A DNA stretch of 15,307 nucleotides from Gracilaria caudata (Eukaryota > Rhodophyta > Florideophyceae > Gracilariales > Gracilariaceae), in assembly GCA_030374735.1 (NCBI GenBank), contig JASCIV010000643.1:1-15307 (forward strand). Direction: 5' to 3'. The notes beneath the pieces were generated by a model, which worked only from the letters and a program-made list of their open reading frames with translations, did not search any database and had not been told where the DNA came from. Positions 7,248 through 14,930 of the stretch are shown piece after piece. The position numbers and the translations under genes are program-made. Every line of letters begins with the position of its first letter. The first letter of the stretch is position 1.

Positions 7248-7572
7248 TGCGCACAGCGCGCGCGCGCGCGGCGCGTGCCGCGCGCGTGCCGTGTAAAAGT
7301 CGTTTAGCAGCGCGTGCGTCGCGCTATTTTGAAACGTTGCTGTGGCTCGACGCGTGGGACACGTGGCGCGCGCCCCCACGTGGCGAGGCGTCACTGGCTG
7401 TGGCGCGCAGTAGCGCGCGCGCGGCGGATCAGCTTGCGCGCGCGAAGCGCGGCGCGTGCGCCTTTGCGCGCTGCGCGGGCGGCGCGCGCTCGCGCCGATG
7501 TTATTGCGCGCGGCGGCAGTGGAGAGGCGGGCGCGGCGCGCGGCGGCGGTTGGGCGCGGCGTTTGCGGAGAC
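7248..7572. other. Very GC-rich spacer between glycyl-tRNA synthetase and PP2C genes
   Basis: These 325 bp are dominated by CG/GC steps. They include a 10-bp-arm inverted repeat right after the synthetase stop. They must hold the 3' end of one gene and the promoter of the next. I see no TATA-like element, and the open frames crossing it are compositional. Confidence 0.5.
7263..7286. repeat. GC-only inverted repeat after the synthetase stop
   Basis: Ten-base arms (7263-7272 and 7277-7286) flank a GCGT loop, starting 16 bp past the TGA. It parallels the inverted repeat following the transporter gene. It could help RNA 3'-end formation, or it may simply reflect CG-rich composition. Confidence 0.4.
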
Positions 7573-9291
7573 ATGCTGCCCGCGCGTCGCCTGTCGTCGT
7601 CCACTCCATCCAGCGCGTCGCCGTCTGGCGTGGCGCGCCCATCGTCACCGTCTTCTTCTTCTCCCCCGCCGCCGCTCCCGCCGTTGTCGCCGTCGTCGCC
7701 GTCGTCGCCGCCGCTGCCGCCGCCGCCCCCCACGCTGTCGCTCGGCAGGCCGTCCCGCCCGCGAGCGCGCATGCGCCCGTTGTGGCGCCGCGCTTTGCCC
7801 GGTGTGCCGGGCTCGCCTTTGGCGTCGTTGCACCCGCTCTCCCACGCGCACGCGCACGCGCCGCCGCCGCCCGAGTCGGTCACGTCGGAGCCGTCCACCG
7901 CCACGCGAGACTCGTTCCCGCCCAAGCTGCCGCGACAGCCGCCGTTGAGACGGCTGCATCAGCTGTTCTTGCCGCATGGCGAGGCGCGTCGGCGCGAGAA
8001 CTTGCGCAGTACCAAGCGGCGCGTGATTAAGTTGAGACGGCAGCCGGATGATGCGCCCGTGCGCTTGAGCGTTGGTTTCCGCTCGCGCACCGGCTGGGAG
8101 CCTATCCGCGTGGCGAAGGAGAACCAGGATTGCCTCGTGGCGCTTGTGCCGTGGGGCCCGGACTCCCAGTTCAGCTTCCTCGCCGCGTTGGACGGCCACG
8201 GTCGTCATGGTCACCATTGCTCCATGTTCATTGCGCAACGCGTGGAGGCGTACCTGCTACGCTCGTTGTTGCCCAATCGACACGATCCGCAGTACATTGC
8301 GGATGCACTGCATCGCGCGATGATGTATGCCGAGCATAAGCTGGAGGCGCCACCTATGACCGTAGATTACAGCCTCAGCGGCTCTACGGGCACGTTTGTG
8401 CTCATCCACGGCTCCACGCTGTACTGTGCCAACGTGGGCGACAGCCGAGCCATTCTGGGCAGAGTGCAGCCGCACCTGTTCGAATCGCCGCACTCGCAGC
8501 CGTTTTCGTACTCCGATAAGAAGGGCGCGCACGTGCTTGCAGATCACTACACGGCCATACCCATCTCCATCGACCAGAAGCCGTCGAGACCGGACGAGAT
8601 GCAACGGCTGCTTGCGGCGGGCGCGCGCGTGGACGAGTGGGAGGGGGTGGACGTGGGCGAGACGCGTGTGTGGCGGCCGGACGTGCGATCTCCGGGGCTG
8701 GCTGTGTCACGCTCGTTCGGCGACCTGGAGGTGAAGCGGTACGGTGTGAGCTGCGATCCGGAGATTTTCTCGTTTGACTTACATGCCGATGACCATTTTC
8801 TGGTGCTCGGCTCGGATGGAATTTTCGAGTTTTTGTCCAACGACGACATCATCGCGTTCGTGGCCAGCTGCCGCGAGGAGGGCTCCGCGCAGGAGGCGGC
8901 CGAGAAGCTGGTGAAGCTGGCCACGGAGAAGTGGATCGAGGATGACTCAATTATAGACGACATTTCGTGCATCGTGGTGTTTCTTCACGTCACGTCTGGC
9001 AGTGCTTCCGCTCCTGAGCTTCCGAGACAGCTGCAACCGTCGTCACCCATGCCCATGTCGTTTGGCTCTGCCAAGTCCAGTACCGCCTCAGAGTTCTCGC
9101 CTGGTGATCGTGTCACCGATCACATTGTTACGCCCAGCTCACCTTCGTACGTGGGCCACTCAAGTCTGGAGTTTGCGCCAAGACCAAGGGCTATCTCGGT
9201 TCATAACGACGCAGACCTGGCAACGTTTGCGGGTGCAGATGCGGTTGACAGAAAGCTCGAAGAGTATGACGATGCTCTTGAGATTGTATGA
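7573..9291 (+). CDS. PP2C-family (PPM) Ser/Thr protein phosphatase
   Basis: The 572-aa reading contains a full metal-dependent PP2C domain at about 165-475. All landmark motifs are present: KENQD (D186), ALDGHGRHG (D207, G208), SGSTG (269-273), NVGDSRA (287-293), GLAVSRSFGD (375-384), LGSDGIFEFLSND (412-424, D415) and DDISCIVVFL (462-471, D463). The four metal-binding acids are intact, so the enzyme should be active in dephosphorylating Ser/Thr. Residues 1-125 are low complexity, with Ser and Pro runs (23-53) and a His-Ala repeat, and the 100-residue C-terminal tail is Ser/Pro-rich. These are probably regulatory or disordered. The start is uncertain: ATG 7498 adds 25 Arg/Ala-rich residues in a poor context, and ATG 7771 would drop the Pro run. 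I chose 7573 for its G at -3. Substrate unknown. Confidence 0.92.
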   Translation: MLPARRLSSSTPSSASPSGVARPSSPSSSSPPPPLPPLSPSSPSSPPLPPPPPTLSLGRPSRPRARMRPLWRRALPGVPGSPLASLHPLSHAHAHAPPPPESVTSEPSTATRDSFPPKLPRQPPLRRLHQLFLPHGEARRRENLRSTKRRVIKLRRQPDDAPVRLSVGFRSRTGWEPIRVAKENQDCLVALVPWGPDSQFSFLAALDGHGRHGHHCSMFIAQRVEAYLLRSLLPNRHDPQYIADALHRAMMYAEHKLEAPPMTVDYSLSGSTGTFVLIHGSTLYCANVGDSRAILGRVQPHLFESPHSQPFSYSDKKGAHVLADHYTAIPISIDQKPSRPDEMQRLLAAGARVDEWEGVDVGETRVWRPDVRSPGLAVSRSFGDLEVKRYGVSCDPEIFSFDLHADDHFLVLGSDGIFEFLSNDDIIAFVASCREEGSAQEAAEKLVKLATEKWIEDDSIIDDISCIVVFLHVTSGSASAPELPRQLQPSSPMPMSFGSAKSSTASEFSPGDRVTDHIVTPSSPSYVGHSSLEFAPRPRAISVHNDADLATFAGADAVDRKLEEYDDALEIV

Positions 9292-9767
9292 GAATGTGCG
9301 TGTGTGTTTGTTTGTTTGTTTTTTTTTTTTTTTTCACTACTAGTTCCCTGCGGAAGAACACATACCCTTCGTAACTACGGAATTTTGGCAAACACCACGA
9401 TCTACTCTGTTCATCGAGCAATCATCATTGTGTATATGAATACTAATAGCATCTTCCGTGATTAAAAAGCTCTCAAGGAACATCAACATCTACAGCTGTA
9501 GATGCGCACTCTACTGATTCTGCCTCATGCATGATGCATTGACAACTTTTCGCAATCGATAATGTGTGTGCGGTGGGGGAAACAACGCGAATGGATTCCG
9601 TAACGGCACGAAAAAGAGCATCGCAAGCAAGCTCGAGAGCTGAGATATCTACTTTTTATCCATGAAAGCTGGCACACCCGGGTCTCGAGCTAACTTCGCG
9701 TCAAGTCTCGCGGCAGTACAAGCAAAGAAAATAAAAAAAAGCAGTCAAGCACTCGCACGGTCAGCTC
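9292..9767. other. Convergent spacer between PP2C and the membrane-protein gene
   Basis: Both flanking genes end here, so this is 3' UTR and terminator DNA. Just past the PP2C stop is (TTTG)n followed by T16 (9319-9334). Further in are an 18-bp perfect palindrome and the short palindrome TCATGCATGA (near 9526). GC content drops markedly compared with everything to the left. There is no gene. Confidence 0.6.
9487..9504. repeat. 18-bp perfect palindrome CATCTACAGCTGTAGATG
   Basis: The sequence equals its own reverse complement over 18 bases, centred on CAGCTG. It could be a dimeric protein site or a cruciform/hairpin in the overlapping 3' regions of the two convergent genes. Confidence 0.85.
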
Positions 9768-11582
9768 TCATGACCACTTCCACATTGACGCACGTGGAGC
9801 GTGATTGTTTTTCTTGTCGCGATACCGATTGTGAGACCTCGATGGCGGTCGAGACTCCTTCGCCGTTCGCGACTTGCGACCGGCTGTTCGGAACATGCCC
9901 CAGAAGCTGCTTGTTGACTCCGTTTCGTCCTCAGATGTCGACGAATCTGCCTCTCTTCCATTGCCAAAGAACATGCTGACGAATCCCTGAGATGCCTTGT
10001 CCTCGTTTTGGCACACGTTTCTCCGTTCCTTCTTGGACTGCGTCTTTATCGCACTGCGGCGAGAGCGATGCTGCATTAATTCACCTTGCTCTTCATCGTC
10101 ATCGTCTTCGCTGTCAGCGGCCGCAGTCGCCTTTCTGCTTGTTGGTCGATCTCCTCTATCAGTTTTGTTCCTGCGTTTGTCGCTTACGTGAGCTCTTGCA
10201 TGGCGTCTCGAAATGCGACGGGGAGCAGGTTTTTGCAATACCAGCGAGTCCAACATGCTCCCCCACACGTTCTTCAACCTCTTTATGTCCGCAAGAGCGT
10301 TCTCAACCGAACCCACCACATTGTGAACAAAGCGAATAATGCCGTTGTCGTTCACTTGACGACTGCTCATCCGGCTGTACCTCTCGTAGAGAACAAAGCT
10401 AAAAATCGTGCCGTACATCATGTAGTTGAACGTGTACATCAAAGGTGGCGAGTCCGTGAACACCTTACGCCATGCAAATAGAAAGTAGTGAATACCCACA
10501 GTCACGGTTGCAACCAATTGTGATAGGTTTCTCCTATCAAAGCACAGTGCAGTTTGCAATGCAATCATTGCCGTATGCCACATAAAGTAAGCGGCGAGAA
10601 CCAAATTCCCAACCACAAACGATGTCTCGTATCGTTTGGACCATATACGTAGCGGGTCTTGGCGCAAGATCAGTGATGCCAATACACTAAGCGCACACAT
10701 CATTATGAAGTACAAATTGCCGAAGAACAGACAGGTAGATACCGTAACTTTTGTTGAAGTGTCGAGAATGCGCTTAAAGATGGCGAAGATGGTGAGCAAT
10801 GGTACCAGCAAAACGCAATAAAAAAGGACTCCACTCAGAAATGGTGAAGACGCAATGTTCACATGAGTGTATTTGTCGATTTCGGCGCCAACATGATCCA
10901 CTAATCTGTTATTCGTGTCGGCGGCGATTACGAGATAATCAAAGAAGGGGACCAGTGCAGCGGCACCCTTTCTCAACGCACCAGCCATGGCGTCGGGTAA
11001 AGCTTTTGCATGATGCTCAACCAAGTCCCCGACTGTGAGGTTGTGTATTTTGTTCATGATCACATTCTTAGTGGTGGAGAGCTCATCAGACTGGCGGTGA
11101 AGACGAGTGAGTGTCTGTTGTAAATGGCGCTGTCTTCTGATGAGTTCGTTGTATCTTTGCAGAGTTCGAGGTGCCTCCCGCTTGTACATTGCAATCTCTT
11201 TTGCCTGTTCCTCAAGTGCAGCTTGGCTGAGCTTGACTTGACCATCCTGCATGTTTGCCTGGCCCTTCTTCAATTCAATGGACTTCTCCAAGTAATCCTT
11301 CTCATGCGACAAATCCTTTGTCTCCTGCTCCATACGAGAGAGCTTTATACGATGCTCGGCAATTTTGGATCGCAGCACCTCCACGGAGGCCTGGTCTCGC
11401 GGCGCTTTTTCGGAAGGTTCATCTGCTTCCGCTAGGGAGCGCCGCGAATGGGAACGTCGCGAAGTTGGACGGACAAACCTTCCCAACAAATTTTGCAGTA
11501 TAGTGTCGGACCGTCTCGCGTTGGCATGGGAACAAAACAGCAGCAGCAGCAGGAGAAGCAAAGAGACATGGCGGGAAGACAT
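9768..11582 (-). CDS. Unrecognised secretory-pathway membrane protein: signal peptide, coiled coil, about five TM segments, charged tail
   Basis: The 604-aa protein starts with a clear signal peptide (about 1-22: a Leu9 core, then a likely cleavage after HANA). Residues 65-180 are Glu/Lys/Gln-rich heptad-like sequence forming a coiled coil, with a possible N-glycosylation site NLT at 181. Membrane segments lie at about 249-269, 280-306, 321-345, 353-372 and 381-400. Between them are conserved-looking loops such as RQDPLRIWSKRYETSF and WRKVFTDSPPLMYTFNYMM. The tail from 450 is Arg/Lys-rich with acidic runs (EDDDDEE) and Ser-rich stretches, probably disordered and cytosolic. This predicts a lumenal coiled coil on a polytopic ER/Golgi or surface protein. 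I do not recognise the family and assign no activity. It is divergent from the Hrd1 gene, and its GC content is much lower than that of the genes to the left. Confidence 0.8.
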   Translation of the reverse strand: MSSRHVSLLLLLLLLFCSHANARRSDTILQNLLGRFVRPTSRRSHSRRSLAEADEPSEKAPRDQASVEVLRSKIAEHRIKLSRMEQETKDLSHEKDYLEKSIELKKGQANMQDGQVKLSQAALEEQAKEIAMYKREAPRTLQRYNELIRRQRHLQQTLTRLHRQSDELSTTKNVIMNKIHNLTVGDLVEHHAKALPDAMAGALRKGAAALVPFFDYLVIAADTNNRLVDHVGAEIDKYTHVNIASSPFLSGVLFYCVLLVPLLTIFAIFKRILDTSTKVTVSTCLFFGNLYFIMMCALSVLASLILRQDPLRIWSKRYETSFVVGNLVLAAYFMWHTAMIALQTALCFDRRNLSQLVATVTVGIHYFLFAWRKVFTDSPPLMYTFNYMMYGTIFSFVLYERYSRMSSRQVNDNGIIRFVHNVVGSVENALADIKRLKNVWGSMLDSLVLQKPAPRRISRRHARAHVSDKRRNKTDRGDRPTSRKATAAADSEDDDDEEQGELMQHRSRRSAIKTQSKKERRNVCQNEDKASQGFVSMFFGNGREADSSTSEDETESTSSFWGMFRTAGRKSRTAKESRPPSRSHNRYRDKKNNHAPRASMWKWS

Positions 11583-12062
11583 TACGGATGAGATGGAACA
11601 GGGCGGCCCATCCGCCAGCCAAAAAGCTGTGGGAGACGTTGTGGAGGCATGTGTCTCTGGGTAAAACTAACTACTTCACATACTTGAATTCCGATTCAGC
11701 GGGAGTTTATAACCCAATTGAAGATCCTCAGCCGGAGCACCGTGGGTACAGAAAAGCGGTCGCCGTGAGCTAGTGCTTTTTTTTTTTTTCTACCGGTCAT
11801 GAAAGAACGCTCTCTATGTGCAAAAGATGGCTGCAAAGAAACAAACAGGCTTTTGTCCTTTCTCACGTCCCCGCATTCAAACTGTCGGATTCGGTGTTGA
11901 CTGGCCATAAATTGGTACTCTATGCCAATGTACTTGTAGAATGTTCTGCTGCAAAATGTCTGTCCCAAGAGCCCTCGGGTGCTCTTACCTTCGGTACGCG
12001 GCGTAACGAGGCTGCCTAAACTATGCAGTTGGATGCATTGCAACTCACAAGCTACATATATG

Positions 12063-12070
12063 TATAAAAG
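12063..12070 (+). promoter_or_regulatory. TATA-box-like TATAAAAG
   Basis: This is a strong TATA consensus in the run CATATATGTATAAAAG, pointing toward the Hrd1 gene. Initiation about 30 bp downstream (around 12095) would give an Hrd1 leader of roughly 430 bases. Confidence 0.45.
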
Positions 12071-12085
12071 TCTTGATGACGGACG

Positions 12086-12403
12086 ATGGGGGAGCGCATC
12101 AGGAGCCCAGATCAAACATGCGCCCCGACAGTCAACTTTTTCGAGAGAGAAATCTTATTGGCCCAAATTGCGGATGCTGTACCCTTGTACAGTCATTTGT
12201 CCCAAACTGCCGTACTGCCTGACGCGGCATCGTGTGAAGTTACAATGGTAGCCAAGCTTTGTCCTGTGGCGCTGTGCACGGACTGGGTGGGTCGGCTGCG
12301 CGACCAACTGCATTCCAGTCGGATATCCACCTCGCGACGACGAACTTTTTGGTACTCTTGCGCGCCCTTCATAGGGTGTTTTGTAGGTAGAAGTGTTCCC
12401 TAG
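12086..12403 (+). CDS. Possible 105-aa small protein or upstream ORF ahead of Hrd1
   Basis: ATG 12086 to TAG 12403 is preceded by an in-frame TGA at 12077. The product is not low complexity: it includes a helix-like stretch (APTVNFFEREILLAQIADAV) followed by a Cys-containing part (KLCPVALCTDWVGRLRDQLH). GC here is moderate, so a frame of this length is less easily a chance event than in the GC-rich half. The ATG lies only 16 bp beyond a TATA element, probably too close for a normal leader, unless transcription starts elsewhere. It ends 124 bp before the Hrd1 ATG, so it could act as a uORF. I recognise no family. Confidence 0.3.
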   Translation: MGERIRSPDQTCAPTVNFFEREILLAQIADAVPLYSHLSQTAVLPDAASCEVTMVAKLCPVALCTDWVGRLRDQLHSSRISTSRRRTFWYSCAPFIGCFVGRSVP

Positions 12404-12527
12404 TTCATTTCGTGGTCTTCCAAATCCCGTCCCTCTCCGCCAAGGGGTGGTTAACTTCCTTCCCCCCTCTCTCACTCAATTCCGACACTCCCATTGCCCG
12501 CGACGGTCAGCGCGGTGGTTGTCAAAG

Positions 12528-14930
12528 ATGGCGATGCCAAACGTCGCCTCCTTCAAGTTTTATGTGTTTTTCTCCGTGTTTCTCAGCGCAGCTGTTCTCT
12601 CTCATGCCATCTACTCGAAGAAGTTTTTCTACAGAACGGTTGTGTATCTGTCGCGATCAAAGCTGGCTATCATGTGCGCTGCGAACATGGCACTTGTTTC
12701 TATACTACTAATTTGGCGTCTCACTCAACTAATTTTCCTCGGCCCTCTGCGTTTCCGCGAACTCGAGCGATTGCATCACCGCGCTCGCGATACTATCATC
12801 GAGTATTGTTTTGCTATCTCAGTGTTCCGAGATGATTTCAACACGCTCTTTGTGGCGCTTATCATGACCGTGTTGCTCTTGAAAAGCTTGCACTGGCTCG
12901 CAAAGGATCGAACCGACTACCTGGAAGAACAACTACGCTGCCCGCTGCGCACTCACATACGCCTTGTGGGCTTACTGATGTTACTCGCGTTCCTCGATTG
13001 TTTTCTGGCCACAATATGTATCGAGTCCACTTTGCAAAGCAACGGTCGATCCATGTATGTACTGTTTTCGTTTGAGTTCACGTTGCTTTTCATCGAGCTG
13101 GCTGCGAATGTATTCCAATATATCTTCTTCCTCATTGACCAGCGCATGGATGGGCGATGGGCATCAAAGGGTGTTTTCTCTTTCTACGCGGAGCTCCTGT
13201 GCGATTTGTCGACGCTCACCATCTACATTGTGTTCTTCATCTACGTGCAAATCTATTATTCCTTCCCCTACCACATCATTCGAGAGTTTTATGTGACGCT
13301 CAGCAAGTTCCAACGCAAGTGTGCTGATTTCCTCCGCTATCGTCGTGTGGTGGCGAATATACACGAGGTAGTAGAAGAAGTCAGTGAAGAAGAGCTTCAA
13401 CAAGGAGATCGCACTTGTATCATTTGTCGAGAGGAGATGGAATCAGCTATCAAGTTGGGTTGCGGGCACATGTTCCACCGCCGATGCCTGGAAAACTGGC
13501 TAAAACGTCAACTGAGCTGCCCGACGTGCAGAGCCACTATCGATGTGAACCGCGGCGCACGTAATCAAGAGCGAAGCGCGAATCAGAATGCGAACGCAAA
13601 CCAGCCAGCAGCGGCGAACGCGCCCGGCGCACAGCCGCAGAACGCGAATCAGCCGCGACGAGCAGCACATATTGGACCACTGGCGGCTCAACAAAATCAG
13701 CAGCCTCCCCGACAACAAGCTGGTCAAAACGGTGCCCAAAACGCTAACATCGGAGAGGCAGGAGCTCGCTTACTAAACTTTGCTAACCAATGGATTAATC
13801 AGGTTATGAACGACGCTGGCATTCGACCACAGGCTAACGCCCAAAATCAGAACGTTCCGAACGCTAACAATGCACAGGCACACCATGCTCATCAACCTAA
13901 TCATAATCAACAGCACCACCGTCACCAACAGAATCAAGCACAAATGCTACAGGCGCGCATTCGACAAGCGGCTCAGCAACGCGTGCAACATATACTACGT
14001 CAGAATCCTCACGCCTTTCTGAATTACCAGGGTGTAGCCGGACCCAACGCGATTGCACACATGCAGCTGCGCGCCCGTCGCCGTGGTGCGTTGAATGGAC
14101 TAAGACAATATCCTGCCGGCTACCGCGTCAACCTCCCACCACGGAACAACGGCGTGCACGCGATGAACAACGCACAGAATGAAAATGCGAACGTAGCGAC
14201 GGCGGGCAATCCGCCCACCAATGGCGCTCCAGATCAGGGAGGAACTCACGGTGCTGCCAGCGCGTCCAATGAGCCAAACGCGGCGCAGCAAGGAGTGGTC
14301 GGCTCATCGTCTACATCTGCCGCGGCGTCTTCCTCAACAGCGTCGAACGCGTTTGCTTCGTCTGAGGGCACTGGTGTGAGGGCGGCGCAGGCGGGCTCGT
14401 CTGGCGCATCTGCGATCCGTATTGACTCGCACACGCAACGCGCTGGTGAGTTGGACCAAACGGCGACTGCAAGCGCGGCGATGCACACGGGATTGGCGTC
14501 TCAACTTGGGCCCGGCGCCGGTGCTCACACGTTACCGTTAGAGCGCTTGTTTGAGATACAAAGGCAAATCGAGGTTTTGCGAAGCGAGGTGCAGAGTTTG
14601 GTTCTGCACGCCACCGAGGCTCAGCTGCACGCGATGGAAAGAGACGAGCAGCAGACTGTTGCTGGGGGCGGCGCGACAAGTGACACGGCACAGGCTGGAG
14701 CGGATGTGGGGGGAAGCGGCGGCGATGGTGGCGCTCCAAGCACTGAAGATGGGGCTGTGGCGGATGAAGGCGCTGCTGGCGAAGGTGCGGCGGAACAGCA
14801 AGAGGCCGTGCAGAGTGGGGGGTCAGCAGGGGATAGCGGAAATGCAGAGCGACATGAGGGAGAAGACTCCGAAGCGGAACGGATCCGTCGACGTAGAATT
14901 GAGTTTCTGGAGCGAACAAGTCGTAGCTGA
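12528..14930 (+). CDS. HRD1: Hrd1/synoviolin-type RING-H2 E3 ubiquitin ligase of ER-associated degradation
   Basis: The 800-aa protein has a hydrophobic N-terminal half with multiple TM segments (starting at about 8-28, 45-70, 102-122, 145-165, 176-202 and 215-250), showing Hrd1 hallmarks such as YSKKFFYRTVVYLSRSKLA. A RING-H2 finger follows, with ligands C297, C300, C312, H314, H317, C320, C331, C334. In yeast and animals Hrd1 forms the retrotranslocation channel of the ER membrane and ubiquitinates misfolded proteins with Ubc6/Ubc7-type E2s. The tail is long: Asn/Gln/Ala/His-rich at 345-620, then an amphipathic helix at 669-708 (LERLFEIQRQIEVLRSEVQS) and an acidic Gly/Ala/Glu region ending in a basic RIRRRRIEFLERT segment. 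The helix could bind partners as the C-terminal region of animal Hrd1 does; that is inference. ATG 12528 begins just before TM1. The frame upstream has only a GTG. Confidence 0.94.
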   Translation: MAMPNVASFKFYVFFSVFLSAAVLSHAIYSKKFFYRTVVYLSRSKLAIMCAANMALVSILLIWRLTQLIFLGPLRFRELERLHHRARDTIIEYCFAISVFRDDFNTLFVALIMTVLLLKSLHWLAKDRTDYLEEQLRCPLRTHIRLVGLLMLLAFLDCFLATICIESTLQSNGRSMYVLFSFEFTLLFIELAANVFQYIFFLIDQRMDGRWASKGVFSFYAELLCDLSTLTIYIVFFIYVQIYYSFPYHIIREFYVTLSKFQRKCADFLRYRRVVANIHEVVEEVSEEELQQGDRTCIICREEMESAIKLGCGHMFHRRCLENWLKRQLSCPTCRATIDVNRGARNQERSANQNANANQPAAANAPGAQPQNANQPRRAAHIGPLAAQQNQQPPRQQAGQNGAQNANIGEAGARLLNFANQWINQVMNDAGIRPQANAQNQNVPNANNAQAHHAHQPNHNQQHHRHQQNQAQMLQARIRQAAQQRVQHILRQNPHAFLNYQGVAGPNAIAHMQLRARRRGALNGLRQYPAGYRVNLPPRNNGVHAMNNAQNENANVATAGNPPTNGAPDQGGTHGAASASNEPNAAQQGVVGSSSTSAAASSSTASNAFASSEGTGVRAAQAGSSGASAIRIDSHTQRAGELDQTATASAAMHTGLASQLGPGAGAHTLPLERLFEIQRQIEVLRSEVQSLVLHATEAQLHAMERDEQQTVAGGGATSDTAQAGADVGGSGGDGGAPSTEDGAVADEGAAGEGAAEQQEAVQSGGSAGDSGNAERHEGEDSEAERIRRRRIEFLERTSRS

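Larger units (their letters stand above)
11583..12527. other. Divergent spacer between the membrane protein and Hrd1 genes
   Basis: The promoters of both ER-type membrane protein genes must lie here. Visible items are a T14 run near 11778-11791, a CACGTC (GACGTG on the minus strand, 11864-11869) with the ACGTG core used by stress-type bZIP factors, TATAAAAG facing right (12063-12070), a 105-codon ORF (12086-12403) and a pyrimidine-rich stretch before ATG 12528. No full UPRE or ERSE consensus was found by eye, and no RNA gene is seen. Confidence 0.5.

Noticed and set aside
6117..7925. A 602-codon open frame antisense to glycyl-tRNA synthetase and the PP2C N-terminus
   Set aside because: It lies opposite strongly supported coding sequence, its product is Arg/His/Gly/Asp-rich low complexity without any domain, and very high GC leaves few stop codons in every frame.
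11696..12115. A 139-codon minus-strand frame in the divergent spacer
   Set aside because: It begins with TTG rather than ATG, runs through a homopolymer (poly-Lys), shows no domain and overlaps the likely promoter of the membrane protein gene.
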